The notes: generated by a model not told the origin, from the letters alone. DNA of 64,000 nt from Candidatus Kryptobacter tengchongensis (GCA_001485605.1 FAON01000010.1:1-64000), one strand, 5' to 3'; numbered from the stretch's first letter, positions 1-9,230 are shown. Numbers and translations are program-made.

Positions 1-105
1 CTCCACATTCCACACCTGTTAAACGACTTGACGACGCTTACGCCTCAAAAAATGTAAATGTATGCTTTAAAGAATAAAACTCTCTATCCCCTCACTAAGT
101 TTTTC

Positions 106-185
106 AACTCACCCCCTTTGATTCCCCTCCCGAAGGGATCGCTTCGCGACTCTCTAATTTTAGAGAGGGGGACAAGGGGGTGAGT
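106..185 (+). repeat. Palindromic repeat copy 1, with an internal insertion
   Basis: The left arm AACTCACCCCCTTTGATTCCCC and the right arm through TGAGT match the family, but about 22 extra bases (roughly 128-149) sit between the left arm and the inner CTCTCTAATTTTAGAGAG stem. The insert is itself partly self-complementary (CCCGAAGGG, TCGCTTCGCGA) and resembles pieces of the CATTGCGAGG-type element seen at 297-329. Confidence 0.7.
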
Positions 186-194
186 AAATCTTTT

Positions 195-232
195 CCCATC
201 TCTAAACTTTAGAGGGGGACAGGGGGTGAGTC
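195..232 (+). repeat. Palindromic repeat copy 2, left arm missing
   Basis: Only the inner stem (CATCTCTAAACTTTAGAGG) and the right arm ACAGGGGGTGAGTC are present. It is a 5'-truncated member of the same family, starting about ten bases after copy 1. Confidence 0.65.
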
Positions 233-296
233 GATCTTTCATCCCATCATTGCGAAGAAACAAAAGTCCCTAAAACAATTCTTGAACACTTATCTT

Positions 297-329
297 GTCA
301 TTGCGAGGGACATAGTCCCGAAGCAACCT
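297..329 (+). repeat. CATTGCGAGG-type short palindromic element
   Basis: The stretch starts GTCATTGCGAGGGAC and ends GTCCCGAAGCAACC, with a GGGAC-ATA-GTCCC hairpin at its centre. It resembles a short dispersed element with CATTGCGAGG...CGAAGCAA ends that is common in several bacterial phyla (recalled, not searched). A weaker fragment, ATCATTGCGAAGAAAC, lies near 246-262. Confidence 0.5.
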
Positions 330-379
330 CGGTGACTTTTCAACTCCCCCCCCTTTGGTTCTTTTTCTCTTTTACTTCT

Positions 380-438
380 AACTCTCCCCCCTTTCATTCC
401 CCTTCTCTAATTTTAGAGAGGGGGTCAGGGGGTGAGTC
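380..438 (+). repeat. Palindromic repeat copy 3
   Basis: Full-length copy with left arm AACTCTCCCCCCTTTCATT, inner stem TTCTCTAATTTTAGAGAG and right arm GGTCAGGGGGTGAGTC. The left arm has CTCTCC where other copies have CTCACC, so one pair of the outer stem is lost. Copy 7 (744-802) shares this variant. Confidence 0.75.
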
Positions 439-506
439 AATTTCTTTACTTCTCTTCTATAAAAAGAGTTATAAGGGCGAGAAGCAATTTCAAAAAGTCA
501 TTTTTT

Positions 507-566
507 AACTCACCCCCTTCAATTCCCCCTCTCTAAATTTTTAGAGAGGGGGACAGGGGGTGAGTC
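507..566 (+). repeat. Palindromic repeat copy 4
   Basis: Full-length copy with perfect outer arms CTCACCCCC and GGGGGTGAG, and an inner stem CCCCCTCTCTAAA / TTTAGAGAGGGGG. It lies eight bases before copy 5. Confidence 0.8.
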
Positions 567-574
567 AATCTTTC

Positions 575-631
575 AACTCGCCCCCTTTAATTCCCCCTCT
601 CTAATTTTAGAGAGGGGGCAGGGGGCGAGTC
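575..631 (+). repeat. Palindromic repeat copy 5, with a paired base change
   Basis: Full-length copy whose outer arms read CTCGCCCCC and GGGGGCGAG. Compared with copy 4, the A-T pair at the fourth stem position is replaced by G-C on both arms, so pairing is kept. Confidence 0.8.
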
Positions 632-743
632 GGTTTTTCCCCTCTCTATTTAGTAGAGAATGAGTCGGTAGGTGAGTCAACCTATTAACAAGCTTGTCAT
701 CGTTTCAACGGACACTTTAGTGCAAGAGGTAAATCTCAAATTC

Positions 744-802
744 AACTCTCCCCCCTTTCATTCCCCCTCTCTAATTTTAGAGAGGGGGTCAGGGGGTGAG
801 TC
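744..802 (+). repeat. Palindromic repeat copy 7, next to the first gene
   Basis: Full-length copy (AACTCTCCCCCCTTT ... TCAGGGGGTGAGTC), nearly identical to copy 3. It ends about 64 bases before the ATG at 866. As RNA it would form a strong hairpin in any transcript entering that gene from upstream. Confidence 0.75.
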
Positions 803-865
803 AATTAAAGAAACAAAATTGCTCTAACGAATGTTGAAAAATTTAAACAAAAAGTGCCGACGAAT

Positions 866-2923
866 ATGAAAAAATATAACCATTTAATAAATGAAAAAAG
901 CCCTTACCTGCTTCAACACGCCGAGAACCCGGTTGATTGGTATCCCTGGTGCGATGAAGCCTTTGAAAAAGCAAAAAACGAAAATAAACCGATTTTCCTT
1001 TCAATCGGCTACTCAACTTGTCATTGGTGCCATGTAATGGAAAAAGAATCATTTGAAGATGAAAATGTCGCTAAAATTTTAAACGAAAATTTCATCCCAA
1101 TAAAAGTTGATAGAGAGGAAAGACCAGATATTGATTCAATCTATATGAATGTATGCCAAGCGATGACTGGTCAAGGTGGTTGGCCATTAACAATAATAAT
1201 GACCCCAGATAAAAAACCATTTTTCGCAGGAACTTATATACCAAAATACTCAAGATTCGGAAGAGTTGGCTTAATTGATCTCCTCCAAAGAATTGTGCAA
1301 CTTTGGAATGAAAACAGAGAAAAGATTTTATCACTTGCTGATGAGATAACTAATGGAATCAAAAACGCTATAACTCTTACTCAAACACAACATAAAGAAT
1401 CTATAGATGAAACTATCCTAACAGAGGCATATGAACAACTTAAATCGCAATTTGACCCTGAATATGGTGGCTTTGGATACGCCCCGAAGTTTCCAACCCC
1501 ACACAATTTAATTTTCCTGCTGAGATACTGGAAAATGTCGGGAAATCCGAACGCAATCAAAATGGTAGAGGAAACTTTAAACTCAATGTCACTTGGCGGG
1601 ATATACGACCACATTGGCTTTGGCTTTCATAGATACTCAACAGATAGGCAATGGATTCTACCACATTTTGAAAAAATGCTATACGATCAAGCGCTGATTT
1701 CAATTGCATGTATTGAAGCATACCAAGCGACGGGAAATTTAAAATATAAAAAACTTTGTGAGGAAACTTTATCTTATGTTTTGAGAAATCTTACAAATCC
1801 CAATGGTGGTTTCTACTGCGCTGAAGACGCAGACAGCGAAGGAGAAGAAGGAAAGTTTTACCTTTGGGAATTTGATGAACTTGAAAAAATTTTAACTCGT
1901 GATGAACTTGATTTCGTAATTGAAAAGTTCAATATTCACAAAGACGGCAACTACCTTGATGAGCTCAAAGGTGGAAAAACAGGCAAGAACATATTTTACC
2001 TTGCAAGCGAACTTGACGAGGAAAATTCTAAAAAATGGGAAAACATAAGACAAAAACTTTTTGAACACCGAGAAAAAAGAATCCACCCATTAAAAGATGA
2101 CAAAATCCTAACTGATTGGAATGGATTGATGATATCCGCATTTGCACGAGCATACGCAGTCTTTCAGGTTGATGAATATCTAAATGTTGCAAAGAAAAGC
2201 GTTGACTTCATTTTAAAAAATCTGCTAATAAATGGGAGACTTCTTCACAGATTTAGAGATGGCGAATCAAAAATAAACGCCTACCTTGATGATTACGCTT
2301 TCCTCATCTGGGGATTGATTGAACTATATGAGGCAACATTTGAGACAAAATACCTTAAAATCGCACTTGAACTTACGGATAAAATGATTCAATTTTTCTG
2401 GGATGATGAAAATGGCGGATTTTACTTTACAGATTCAGAAAACAAAGATGTAATCTTCAGACAAAAAGAAATCTACGATGGAGCGATACCCTCTGGAAAC
2501 TCGGTGGCGATATTTAATTTAATCAGACTTGAAAAGATGACAGGAAGAAATGATCTAAACAAACTAATTTATAAAGCGATTGAGTCATTCGCCCCAATTG
2601 TCAGGAAATACCCATCGGCTTATACCTTTTTCTTATCTTGCCTCTTCTTTTTATTTGACAAATCATTTGAAATTTTTATCGTTGGAAAAAGGAAAGATCT
2701 TGAAGATGTTTTAAAAACTCTTAATTCAAAATTTTTACCCAACAAGGTTGTTTTATTCAAACCCTCCGATGAAGAAAGCGACATAATCACACTCTCACCT
2801 TTCGCATCAGGATACAAAGAAATAAATGGAAAAACAACAATTTACATCTGCACAAATTATGAGTGTAAAAAACCTGTAAACGATGTTGATGAACTGATGA
2901 ACTTAATTCAAGAGATAGCTTAA
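866..2923 (+). CDS. Thioredoxin-domain protein of the YyaL / SSP411 (DUF255) family
   Basis: About 685 residues, the usual length for this family. The N-terminus has the family signature [17 protein letters not shown], followed by a thioredoxin-like domain with CHWCHVM at about residues 55-61. The rest resembles the alpha/alpha-barrel of N-acylglucosamine 2-epimerase-type proteins, with [13 protein letters not shown] and [14 protein letters not shown] motifs. The family's biochemical role is unsettled; a thiol-redox function is inferred from the CxxC. I prefer the ATG at 866. A GTG at 854 would add four residues, and neither has a good Shine-Dalgarno. The gene stands alone: repeats lie upstream and a convergent gene begins 28 bases after its stop. 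Confidence 0.9.
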   Translation: MKKYNHLINEKSPYLLQHAENPVDWYPWCDEAFEKAKNENKPIFLSIGYSTCHWCHVMEKESFEDENVAKILNENFIPIKVDREERPDIDSIYMNVCQAMTGQGGWPLTIIMTPDKKPFFAGTYIPKYSRFGRVGLIDLLQRIVQLWNENREKILSLADEITNGIKNAITLTQTQHKESIDETILTEAYEQLKSQFDPEYGGFGYAPKFPTPHNLIFLLRYWKMSGNPNAIKMVEETLNSMSLGGIYDHIGFGFHRYSTDRQWILPHFEKMLYDQALISIACIEAYQATGNLKYKKLCEETLSYVLRNLTNPNGGFYCAEDADSEGEEGKFYLWEFDELEKILTRDELDFVIEKFNIHKDGNYLDELKGGKTGKNIFYLASELDEENSKKWENIRQKLFEHREKRIHPLKDDKILTDWNGLMISAFARAYAVFQVDEYLNVAKKSVDFILKNLLINGRLLHRFRDGESKINAYLDDYAFLIWGLIELYEATFETKYLKIALELTDKMIQFFWDDENGGFYFTDSENKDVIFRQKEIYDGAIPSGNSVAIFNLIRLEKMTGRNDLNKLIYKAIESFAPIVRKYPSAYTFFLSCLFFLFDKSFEIFIVGKRKDLEDVLKTLNSKFLPNKVVLFKPSDEESDIITLSPFASGYKEINGKTTIYICTNYECKKPVNDVDELMNLIQEIA

Positions 2924-2951
2924 ATCCATGTGAGAAAGTTAGGCTACGCAA

Positions 2952-4082
2952 TCATATCTTGATAAAAATTTTCTTCTTGTAAAGAATCCACATCAAAAAA
3001 TACATCAAAAGGACATGGGCAATCGCATAGCCAAGTGAGCCATTCATCGGACCAAGCCACGATGCGAAGAAGTTTTCATAGATATAATTTTTCACAGTTG
3101 TCATACCACCATCAGGTAATCTAACCTTAAAATAAGTGCTTAATCTCCCAATTATCCCTGATAAAACAAAAACAGTTATAGCGTTCATCCCATATACGAC
3201 AAACGGGTAAGCCCATTTTTTATATCCTTTAACATCAACGAAATAATAGCAAAATCCAAAAACTATGAGTGCAAAGCCCGCAGTGAAAACAGCGTAAGAA
3301 CTTGTCCAAAGATTTTTATTTATCGGTAACCATGAATTCCACACAGCCCCAATGAATAATCCCAAATTCCCCATAATAAAAAGCCAGAGTGTTTTCTCTT
3401 TTTCATCTTTTTTACTTCTCAGCCAATGTCCCGTTAAAACACCAAAAAGCGTTGTTGAAATAGCTGGAATTGTGCTTATTATTCCCTCTGGGTCCCAAGT
3501 TTTGGTCACGCTCCACATATGCCCGCTTAAAATCAAACTGTCAACATACGCTGCAAAATTTTTACCTTTCTCATATAATCCCGCGCCAACCCCTGGGACA
3601 GGAACAAACTCCATCAATCCCCAGTAAACAAAAAGCAAAACCACAGACCATATCGCTTGCCATCTTATATTTGATGTCAAGAAAATAACCGAAGCAAAGA
3701 AATAACATATCGCAATCCTTTGCAAAACCCCCATTATCCTTATCACCGAAAAATCAAAATTCGGAAATCCATTTAAAAAGAGCCCAAGAGCAAATAAAAT
3801 CAAACTTCTTCGGATAACTTTCCAGAACAATTTAACCTTCGGATAACCAAACTCAATCCTCCTTGAAAAAGAAAAAACAATCGCAACACCAACAATGAAA
3901 AGAAAAAACGGAAAAATCAAATCTGTGAATGTCCATCCGTGCCAGTCAGCGTGCCTCAGTTGTGAATATACATAAGCCCAACTCCCAGGGTTATTTACAA
4001 GTATCATCCCAGCAATTGTTGCTCCCCTGAAAACATCAAGCGATGTTAACCGCCCGGAGATTTCACCTGTTTTTTCAGTCAT
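2952..4082 (-). CDS. HGSNAT/NagX-like multi-pass membrane acyltransferase (DUF5009 type)
   Basis: 376 residues with many hydrophobic segments. The N-terminal block RLTSLDVFRGATIAGMILVN, then RHADWHGWTFTDLIFPFF, is the hallmark of bacterial relatives of heparan-alpha-glucosaminide N-acetyltransferase. The His in the HADWHGW block is the likely counterpart of the animal enzyme's active-site His. The family moves an acetyl group across the membrane to an amino sugar; the substrate here is unknown. Its start lies 26 bases downstream of an exported-protein gene on the same strand, so it may be the last gene of the 7963-2952 unit. An AGGGA lies about seven bases before the ATG. Confidence 0.8.
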   Translation of the reverse strand: MTEKTGEISGRLTSLDVFRGATIAGMILVNNPGSWAYVYSQLRHADWHGWTFTDLIFPFFLFIVGVAIVFSFSRRIEFGYPKVKLFWKVIRRSLILFALGLFLNGFPNFDFSVIRIMGVLQRIAICYFFASVIFLTSNIRWQAIWSVVLLFVYWGLMEFVPVPGVGAGLYEKGKNFAAYVDSLILSGHMWSVTKTWDPEGIISTIPAISTTLFGVLTGHWLRSKKDEKEKTLWLFIMGNLGLFIGAVWNSWLPINKNLWTSSYAVFTAGFALIVFGFCYYFVDVKGYKKWAYPFVVYGMNAITVFVLSGIIGRLSTYFKVRLPDGGMTTVKNYIYENFFASWLGPMNGSLGYAIAHVLLMYFLMWILYKKKIFIKI

Positions 4083-4108
4083 TTTAAATTCCCTTTTGTT
4101 TTAAGAAT

Positions 4109-5044
4109 TCACTTTATAATCCTTGTTTTAACCTTGTCTCCCTTCTTCAATTCTTTTGTTGAACTAATAATTCTGCATGACGAGAAATGCTCATCTACCA
4201 CATCAACAACTTCCAACTCGCCAACCTTTTCATCGCCATCAAAAACATAAAGCACCATCCCCGAAACAATTCCATCTTTGCGCCCGAGATTAACATATAC
4301 AAGTTCCTGTTTCCCAACAAGCAATATCATACCTTCAATCACAACCGCTTTTAATTCAGTTGCCCCGGAAACTTTATCCGCAATTTCTCCCTTTGCATCT
4401 TCAATTATCTCTGGAAAGTATTTTTTCAATCGCAACGCAAACTCCATACCCGATTTTTTCATCGCTTCACCAACGATTGTCTCATTAAATTCACTGCTTC
4501 CAAATTTCAAAAGATCAAGCGAATAAAACTCTGAATATTTTTCCGTCGGTTTTCCAAGAAGAGTTAGACCAAGCCCTCTTTCTTTAACCTCTCCAGATAT
4601 CCCAAATACGATTCCCCGCTCACCCGTCAACGGGTCAAAAACCTCAATCTCAATCTCAATTTCTGCGTTGTAAGATTCATAACCCGCCATAAGAGGAAAA
4701 CCAGTCATAAATCTACTGACCTTAAAAGTTAACACCTTCCCACCAAAGACATACTCAACCCCAAATCTTCTCTTCAATTCTGAAAACAAAAACGCATCCC
4801 TCACACCAACACCCATTTCACTTGCAACCCCGACCACAGAATCAACCGAAAAAACCTCAACACCATAAAATTTCAACACAAAATCACCAAGATATCTTGG
4901 GATTTCAACTTTTAAATTCCACCTTCCCTTAAAGCCAGAAATATCCTCAAACGGGATAAACGCAATTTTACTCTGGGCAAGTGAAAAATTTAAAATCAAA
5001 ACAGACACAAAAAAATTAAACACGACTTTAAATTTCCTTTCCAT
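4109..5044 (-). CDS. Exported protein with FlgT-C-like C-terminal domain
   Basis: About 311 residues from the ATG at 5044, which follows GGAGG by ten bases and opens onto a signal peptide (basic n-region, hydrophobic core, LAQS). ATG 5050 is an alternative. Residues from KIAFIPFEDISG onward resemble the beta/alpha fold of CsgG/TolB-N-type periplasmic proteins. The last 80 or so (VYVNLGRKDGIVSGMVLYVF ... KKGDKVKTRI) resemble the C-terminal domain of FlgT. No flagellar genes are visible in this window, so FlgT function is not implied. It overlaps the end of the upstream 148-residue gene by 17 bases, which suggests translational coupling. Confidence 0.7.
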   Translation of the reverse strand: MERKFKVVFNFFVSVLILNFSLAQSKIAFIPFEDISGFKGRWNLKVEIPRYLGDFVLKFYGVEVFSVDSVVGVASEMGVGVRDAFLFSELKRRFGVEYVFGGKVLTFKVSRFMTGFPLMAGYESYNAEIEIEIEVFDPLTGERGIVFGISGEVKERGLGLTLLGKPTEKYSEFYSLDLLKFGSSEFNETIVGEAMKKSGMEFALRLKKYFPEIIEDAKGEIADKVSGATELKAVVIEGMILLVGKQELVYVNLGRKDGIVSGMVLYVFDGDEKVGELEVVDVVDEHFSSCRIISSTKELKKGDKVKTRIIK

Positions 5045-5474
5045 GTTCATCAATCCTCCAGTTTTTAAACCAATAAAAATCATGAACAAGGTTCATAAAG
5101 TTCTCAAAACTTTCTGCGTCAATTTTCAAAAATTTATCAAAAAATCTCTGCTTCTCAACCTCGGGAAACCTTTCAAGTATTTTTAGAATCAAACTTCTTA
5201 TTCTCTCAACGCTTTCACTTATTTGTGATGTAAGCCTCGCCTTATAGCGTTCTTCATCAGCCTTTTGATCTGCAGTTTCACCGAAAATTTTTCTTCCACT
5301 TTTTAAAAAGTTAAAAACACGCCATAAGAACTTCGAATGAAAAGCGATATCATCCACCAAATTCATCAAATTATTTTCAACTGCAATAGTCAACAAGACC
5401 TCAAGAGAATTTTTTTCTCTCAATCTCCCACCTGAAAACTCATCAACCGCCTGAATTATTTCAGATGCCTTCAT
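5028..5474 (-). CDS. Unknown small helical protein
   Basis: 148 residues with no signal peptide or membrane segment, rich in charged residues and predicted to be mostly helical (EIIQAVDEFSGGRLREKNSLEV; RIRSLILKILERFPEVEKQ). I do not recognise a family. The start codon overlaps the upstream stop as ATGA (5471-5474), and the 3' end overlaps the next gene. It is therefore translated as part of a unit with a T9SS-exported glycosidase upstream and an exported FlgT-C-like protein downstream. A cytosolic helper role is a guess from context only. Confidence 0.75.
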   Translation of the reverse strand: MKASEIIQAVDEFSGGRLREKNSLEVLLTIAVENNLMNLVDDIAFHSKFLWRVFNFLKSGRKIFGETADQKADEERYKARLTSQISESVERIRSLILKILERFPEVEKQRFFDKFLKIDAESFENFMNLVHDFYWFKNWRIDEHGKEI

Positions 5475-7963
5475 TTCAGAATGACCATTTTAATTGAATT
5501 TAAAAACCTTCCTGCGGACAAAACGCAAAAATAAACACCACCTGCAAGCCCCGTTGAATCAAAATCAACTTCATAAACCCCAGACTTAATTTTTCCCGAA
5601 AAAACCGTCGCAACTTCTCTGCCAAGAACATCGTAAACTTTTATCTCAACAGGATTACTCAAAGCAATCGCTTCAGGTATTGAAAACTTTATCTTCGTCC
5701 TCGGGTTAAATGGATTTGGATAATTTTGATAAAGCTTGAATTCCAATTTTTCAACCGTTGAATTATTCTCAACCGAGGTAATTTTAACAGGGTAAGTTAT
5801 GCTTAAATCATCAAGAAAAACTTTACCCGAATACTCAACCCCATTTAAATAAGCACCTGTAAAATAAAATGCGATTTTGACAATTTTTATGGGATAGCAG
5901 AAATAGGTTCCACTTGCGGTTTGAATTGGATACTTTGTTGAAGCCCCAACCCTTCTCCATTCGTTAGCCCAATTAACAACCCCACCTGTGAAAACAAAAA
6001 TTTCACCATTGTCATCGGAAACGAAATAATAAACTCTGTAAGAACCACCATCACCATAAACATAAAGATAAATTGAATCTGGCACACCATAAATTGGAAT
6101 TTCAGAATTTAAATAAATCCAATGCTGTTTTCCCGTTTCGTGAACAAACTTATACCTCAAACCAAGAGACTTCGGGGAGGATGTGAAATTTGAATCGCTT
6201 AAAAAAATTTCACCTTCATTTATGTTTTCAACCGTGAGAGTAAAATTCATCTCATCAAATTTATCAAGTAATTTCTCACCTGTTCCAATTATTACCTCAA
6301 CATCTGCCGTATCTGATAAATCATCAAGCGTTGCAACAACCTTTCCTTTCCCCTCATAAGTTGCGTGAAATAACCCAAGGATATTAATTGTTCCGATATT
6401 ACCGATAACTTTCCAGCTTACATCGCTTGATGAAATTTGGCGCAAATTCCCCTCAACATCATAACCTTTGACAGAAAATTGAATTTCCCTGCTCGTGTCT
6501 GTCACTGCATTCTTCGGAGATATCGTGATATTTCTCATCCCAACGACCACAACAAAACATGAATCAATTAACCCATTTACATGTCTGACATAAACATAAC
6601 CGCTATCACTTCTTCTCCCTGCGGTAAAAAGTCCCGATAAGGTTATCATCCCAATTGATGAATCGCACGACCAGAAAATTTGGTTTGAAGAAATTTGAAC
6701 AGGGTTAAAGTATTTATCATATCCGAAGACTTTAAATTGAAATTGCTCCCCACGAAAAATTTTCAATCTTTTCGGCTCAATTTCAATTTTATTCAATGTA
6801 TCCTGCGGAGCGGAACTTACAACTAAAATTGCGTTTGAAACCGCTCTTTCCCCCGTTGCGTCCGAAGGTGAGTTGACAATTTTACCACGGACAACCATTG
6901 TCGTTGAACCTCCACCATCAAGATTAACTGCATGCCATACCCCAAGCGTAAGCATGAAATTTGCAAGTTCATCAAGCGTCATCCCAACGCTTGAAGATTG
7001 TCTTCCGTCAACCGTGACGAAATAAATTTTCATGCTATCTTTTGAAAATCCGATCGCTGTTCTTGGATGCCTGCTATATGTAAAACTTGAACTCGCACCC
7101 TCTTGCTGATATGTTTGTGCCACAACATTTTGACCATCCCTTATTATTCTTGGAAGTCCACCAATCGCCTGAAAAACTCTACCAACATTAGGATTAAGAT
7201 TTAAAACAACCTTAACCGTATCACCAATCTTCAAATTGTTTCTTAAAAATTCTCCTGCAGTCCCATGCCCAGATAAAACTGCCCTCCCCAACGGTATCCT
7301 CATATTTCCAACCCAATTAACAATTGTGTCAACGACACAATAAACCGTATCATTTACAATCCATTGGTTTAATGACCTTATTAAAACTTCACTTCCCCAC
7401 TGATTTGTCGCTGTTGAATCGCCAAAATAACTGTTATAAAAAACCAGCATATTACTTCCTCTTGGCTCGTTGACCCCATCTATATTCCTTATAGAATCAC
7501 CAACGATCAATTTCCCTGAAAAATTAAAAATTTCAATAAACGGTTTTTTATCAAATGTCAACCCGAAAACCGACCTTGAAATTGGTCTTTTCAAAACTTC
7601 TCCGTTTTCCACCTGGATATTTATAGGTTCACCAGTTTGAGTATTGTAAAAATCACCGTTAATTGCACCCACAACGGTATGACCTGCATAGTTCTTCCTG
7701 CCTGCCATTGAACTTGTTTTTTCAAAAGCTTTCAACTGTTCTCTTCCACTTTTTGACGCCTTGACCGTTTCAAGCGTTATAAATGGATTTGTGATATCAA
7801 TTTCAAGCACATTTACAGTCCAGGGAACGCTTGGGAAAGTGATTGAAATATGTTTTACACCAGGACCAACAAATCTTGATACAATTGTGTCTGTTTGGGG
7901 ATAAAGCAGGGATAAGGGGATGAAAAACAAAACCGATAGAAAGAGAATTTTTGATAAACGCAT
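5471..7963 (-). CDS. Secreted phosphodiester glycosidase (NAGPA domain) with T9SS sorting domain
   Basis: 830 residues. A signal peptide (MRLSKILFLSVLFFIPLSLL, then YPQ) precedes a NAGPA / DUF2233 domain over about residues 40-370, with AINGDFYN, GGLPRIIRDG, RHPRTAIGF, VTVDGRQ and NLDGGGSTTM. Two Ig-like (Big-type) domains follow at about 380-530, then a beta-rich region. The C-terminal 90 residues are a type A T9SS sorting domain (LYQNYPNPFNP ... VYDVLGREVATVF ... GVYFC). NAGPA enzymes cleave GlcNAc-1-phosphodiesters, so a cell-surface or extracellular phosphodiester sugar is the likely substrate. SprA, at 21456, would be part of its exporter. First gene of a coupled minus-strand group. Confidence 0.88.
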   Translation of the reverse strand: MRLSKILFLSVLFFIPLSLLYPQTDTIVSRFVGPGVKHISITFPSVPWTVNVLEIDITNPFITLETVKASKSGREQLKAFEKTSSMAGRKNYAGHTVVGAINGDFYNTQTGEPINIQVENGEVLKRPISRSVFGLTFDKKPFIEIFNFSGKLIVGDSIRNIDGVNEPRGSNMLVFYNSYFGDSTATNQWGSEVLIRSLNQWIVNDTVYCVVDTIVNWVGNMRIPLGRAVLSGHGTAGEFLRNNLKIGDTVKVVLNLNPNVGRVFQAIGGLPRIIRDGQNVVAQTYQQEGASSSFTYSRHPRTAIGFSKDSMKIYFVTVDGRQSSSVGMTLDELANFMLTLGVWHAVNLDGGGSTTMVVRGKIVNSPSDATGERAVSNAILVVSSAPQDTLNKIEIEPKRLKIFRGEQFQFKVFGYDKYFNPVQISSNQIFWSCDSSIGMITLSGLFTAGRRSDSGYVYVRHVNGLIDSCFVVVVGMRNITISPKNAVTDTSREIQFSVKGYDVEGNLRQISSSDVSWKVIGNIGTINILGLFHATYEGKGKVVATLDDLSDTADVEVIIGTGEKLLDKFDEMNFTLTVENINEGEIFLSDSNFTSSPKSLGLRYKFVHETGKQHWIYLNSEIPIYGVPDSIYLYVYGDGGSYRVYYFVSDDNGEIFVFTGGVVNWANEWRRVGASTKYPIQTASGTYFCYPIKIVKIAFYFTGAYLNGVEYSGKVFLDDLSITYPVKITSVENNSTVEKLEFKLYQNYPNPFNPRTKIKFSIPEAIALSNPVEIKVYDVLGREVATVFSGKIKSGVYEVDFDSTGLAGGVYFCVLSAGRFLNSIKMVILK

Positions 7964-8052
7964 TTTGCGAAAGATTTTATTTAAAAGACCGTAGGTAAAT
8001 TAAATTACCGTCTTCAAAAACACAAGAGATAATCCAGTAAAATCCGAAATTT

Positions 8053-9120
8053 TCAAAAATCTGGATATTCTTTAGCTTTTTCCTCTCCTCTTAAAACCCT
8101 TAAAGCACCCATTGCAAGTGCTCTCATCTCATCTTCACCTGGGAAAACGATAACTGGAGCGATAAAAGAAACTCGCTCCGTGATCCAATCAACGAGCATT
8201 TTTGAATTTGCAAGTCCTCCTGTTAAGACAACAGCGTCAACATCACCTTTTAAAACAGTTGCCATCGCCCCAATTTCTTTTGCAATTTGATAAGCCATCG
8301 CTTCATAAACTTCCCTTGCATATGTGTCCCCTTCTTTTATTCTTCTCTCAATTTCACTTGCATCATTTGTTCCAAGATATGCAACCAAACCACCTTTACC
8401 CATGACCAATTTTCTCATCTCTTGCTCGGTATACTTCCCAGAAAAGCAAAGCGTTATAAACGGTTGAAGCGGAAGCCCTCCCGTTCTTTCAGGGGAAAAA
8501 GGTCCATCACTACTTGCATCATTTGCGTCAATTATTTTCCCACCTTTAACTGGGCAAACGGATATCCCACCACCGAGATGTGCGACAACAAAATTCGCTT
8601 CCTCATATCTCTTCCCGATTTTCTCGCTTGCAAGTCGTGCAGTTGCATGAATGTTAAGGGCATGAGATAAACTTCTCCTTTGAATTAGCGGATGCCCTGA
8701 ATACCTCGCAAGTGGTTCAAATTCATCAACTGAAACAGGATCAACTGTAAACGCTTCAACATTACCAATTTTGGCAATTTCATAAGCAAGTGCGCAACCA
8801 AGATTTGAGGGATGCTCACCCTGGAAATTGTTCCTTGCGTCCTCAAGCATTTTTTCATTTACCAAATAAGTTCCTCCCTTCACAGGTCTCAAAAGCCCAC
8901 CGATCCCAACGACAGCGGAAAAATCCGTCGGTCTCAAACCATTCTCATTTAAAAATTCAAGTATAATTTTTAATCTAAAGTCAAACTGCTCCCATAGAGT
9001 TTTAAACTTTGAAAGTTCCTCGGGTGAATGTCTCAATACTTTTAAATCAACTTGATTTTCATCCTCAAAGATTGCAACCTTCGTTGATGTTGAACCCGGA
9101 TTGATGACGAGAATTTTCAT
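8053..9120 (-). CDS. buk: Butyrate kinase family protein
   Basis: About 355 residues from the ATG at 9120; a TTG at 9132 is less likely. Acetate/butyrate kinase fold: ATP-binding INPGSTSTKVAIF at the N-terminus, VVGIGGLLRPVKGGTYLV, GHPLIQRRSLSHALNIHATAR and AHLGGGISVC, the butyrate-kinase version of the family. It interconverts butyryl- (or branched acyl-) phosphate and the free acid, making ATP. No phosphotransbutyrylase gene lies next to it. Divergent from the kinase gene at 9231, with about 110 bases between them. Confidence 0.92.
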   Translation of the reverse strand: MKILVINPGSTSTKVAIFEDENQVDLKVLRHSPEELSKFKTLWEQFDFRLKIILEFLNENGLRPTDFSAVVGIGGLLRPVKGGTYLVNEKMLEDARNNFQGEHPSNLGCALAYEIAKIGNVEAFTVDPVSVDEFEPLARYSGHPLIQRRSLSHALNIHATARLASEKIGKRYEEANFVVAHLGGGISVCPVKGGKIIDANDASSDGPFSPERTGGLPLQPFITLCFSGKYTEQEMRKLVMGKGGLVAYLGTNDASEIERRIKEGDTYAREVYEAMAYQIAKEIGAMATVLKGDVDAVVLTGGLANSKMLVDWITERVSFIAPVIVFPGEDEMRALAMGALRVLRGEEKAKEYPDF

Positions 9121-9230
9121 TCCACATGTCAAAATTTATTTTTAAAGGATATGGCTCGGCAAACAATGCTATTGATTAATTCAAAAGCCATTGTTAATTT
9201 AACAAAAGTAAAAAATTAATTCACACAACT

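Larger units (their letters stand above)
106..802. repeat. Cluster of GC-rich palindromic repeats in a non-coding region
   Basis: Bases 1-853 contain no supported gene. They hold at least six recognisable copies of one imperfect palindrome of about 57-60 bp, plus degraded fragments near 340-360 and 633-680. The consensus is an arm (A)ACTCACCCCCTTT, then ATTCCCC, an inner stem CTCTCTAA / TTTTAGAGAG, then GGGGG(A/T)CAGGGGG and TGAGTC. All copies lie in the same orientation, but the unit is close to self-complementary. Spacing is irregular, so this is not a CRISPR array. It resembles a REP/MITE-like dispersed palindrome. No transposase is nearby. Confidence 0.8.

Noticed and set aside
106-802. 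CRISPR array
   Set aside because: The repeats are long palindromes with unequal, partly absent spacers and no cas genes nearby.
4109-5044. Flagellar FlgT gene
   Set aside because: Only the C-terminal domain resembles FlgT and there are no flagellar genes in the window; the domain also occurs in other exported proteins.
8053-9120. Acetate kinase
   Set aside because: The AHLGGGISVC and GHPLIQRRSLSHALNIHATAR forms fit butyrate kinase; acetate kinase is longer, about 400 residues.
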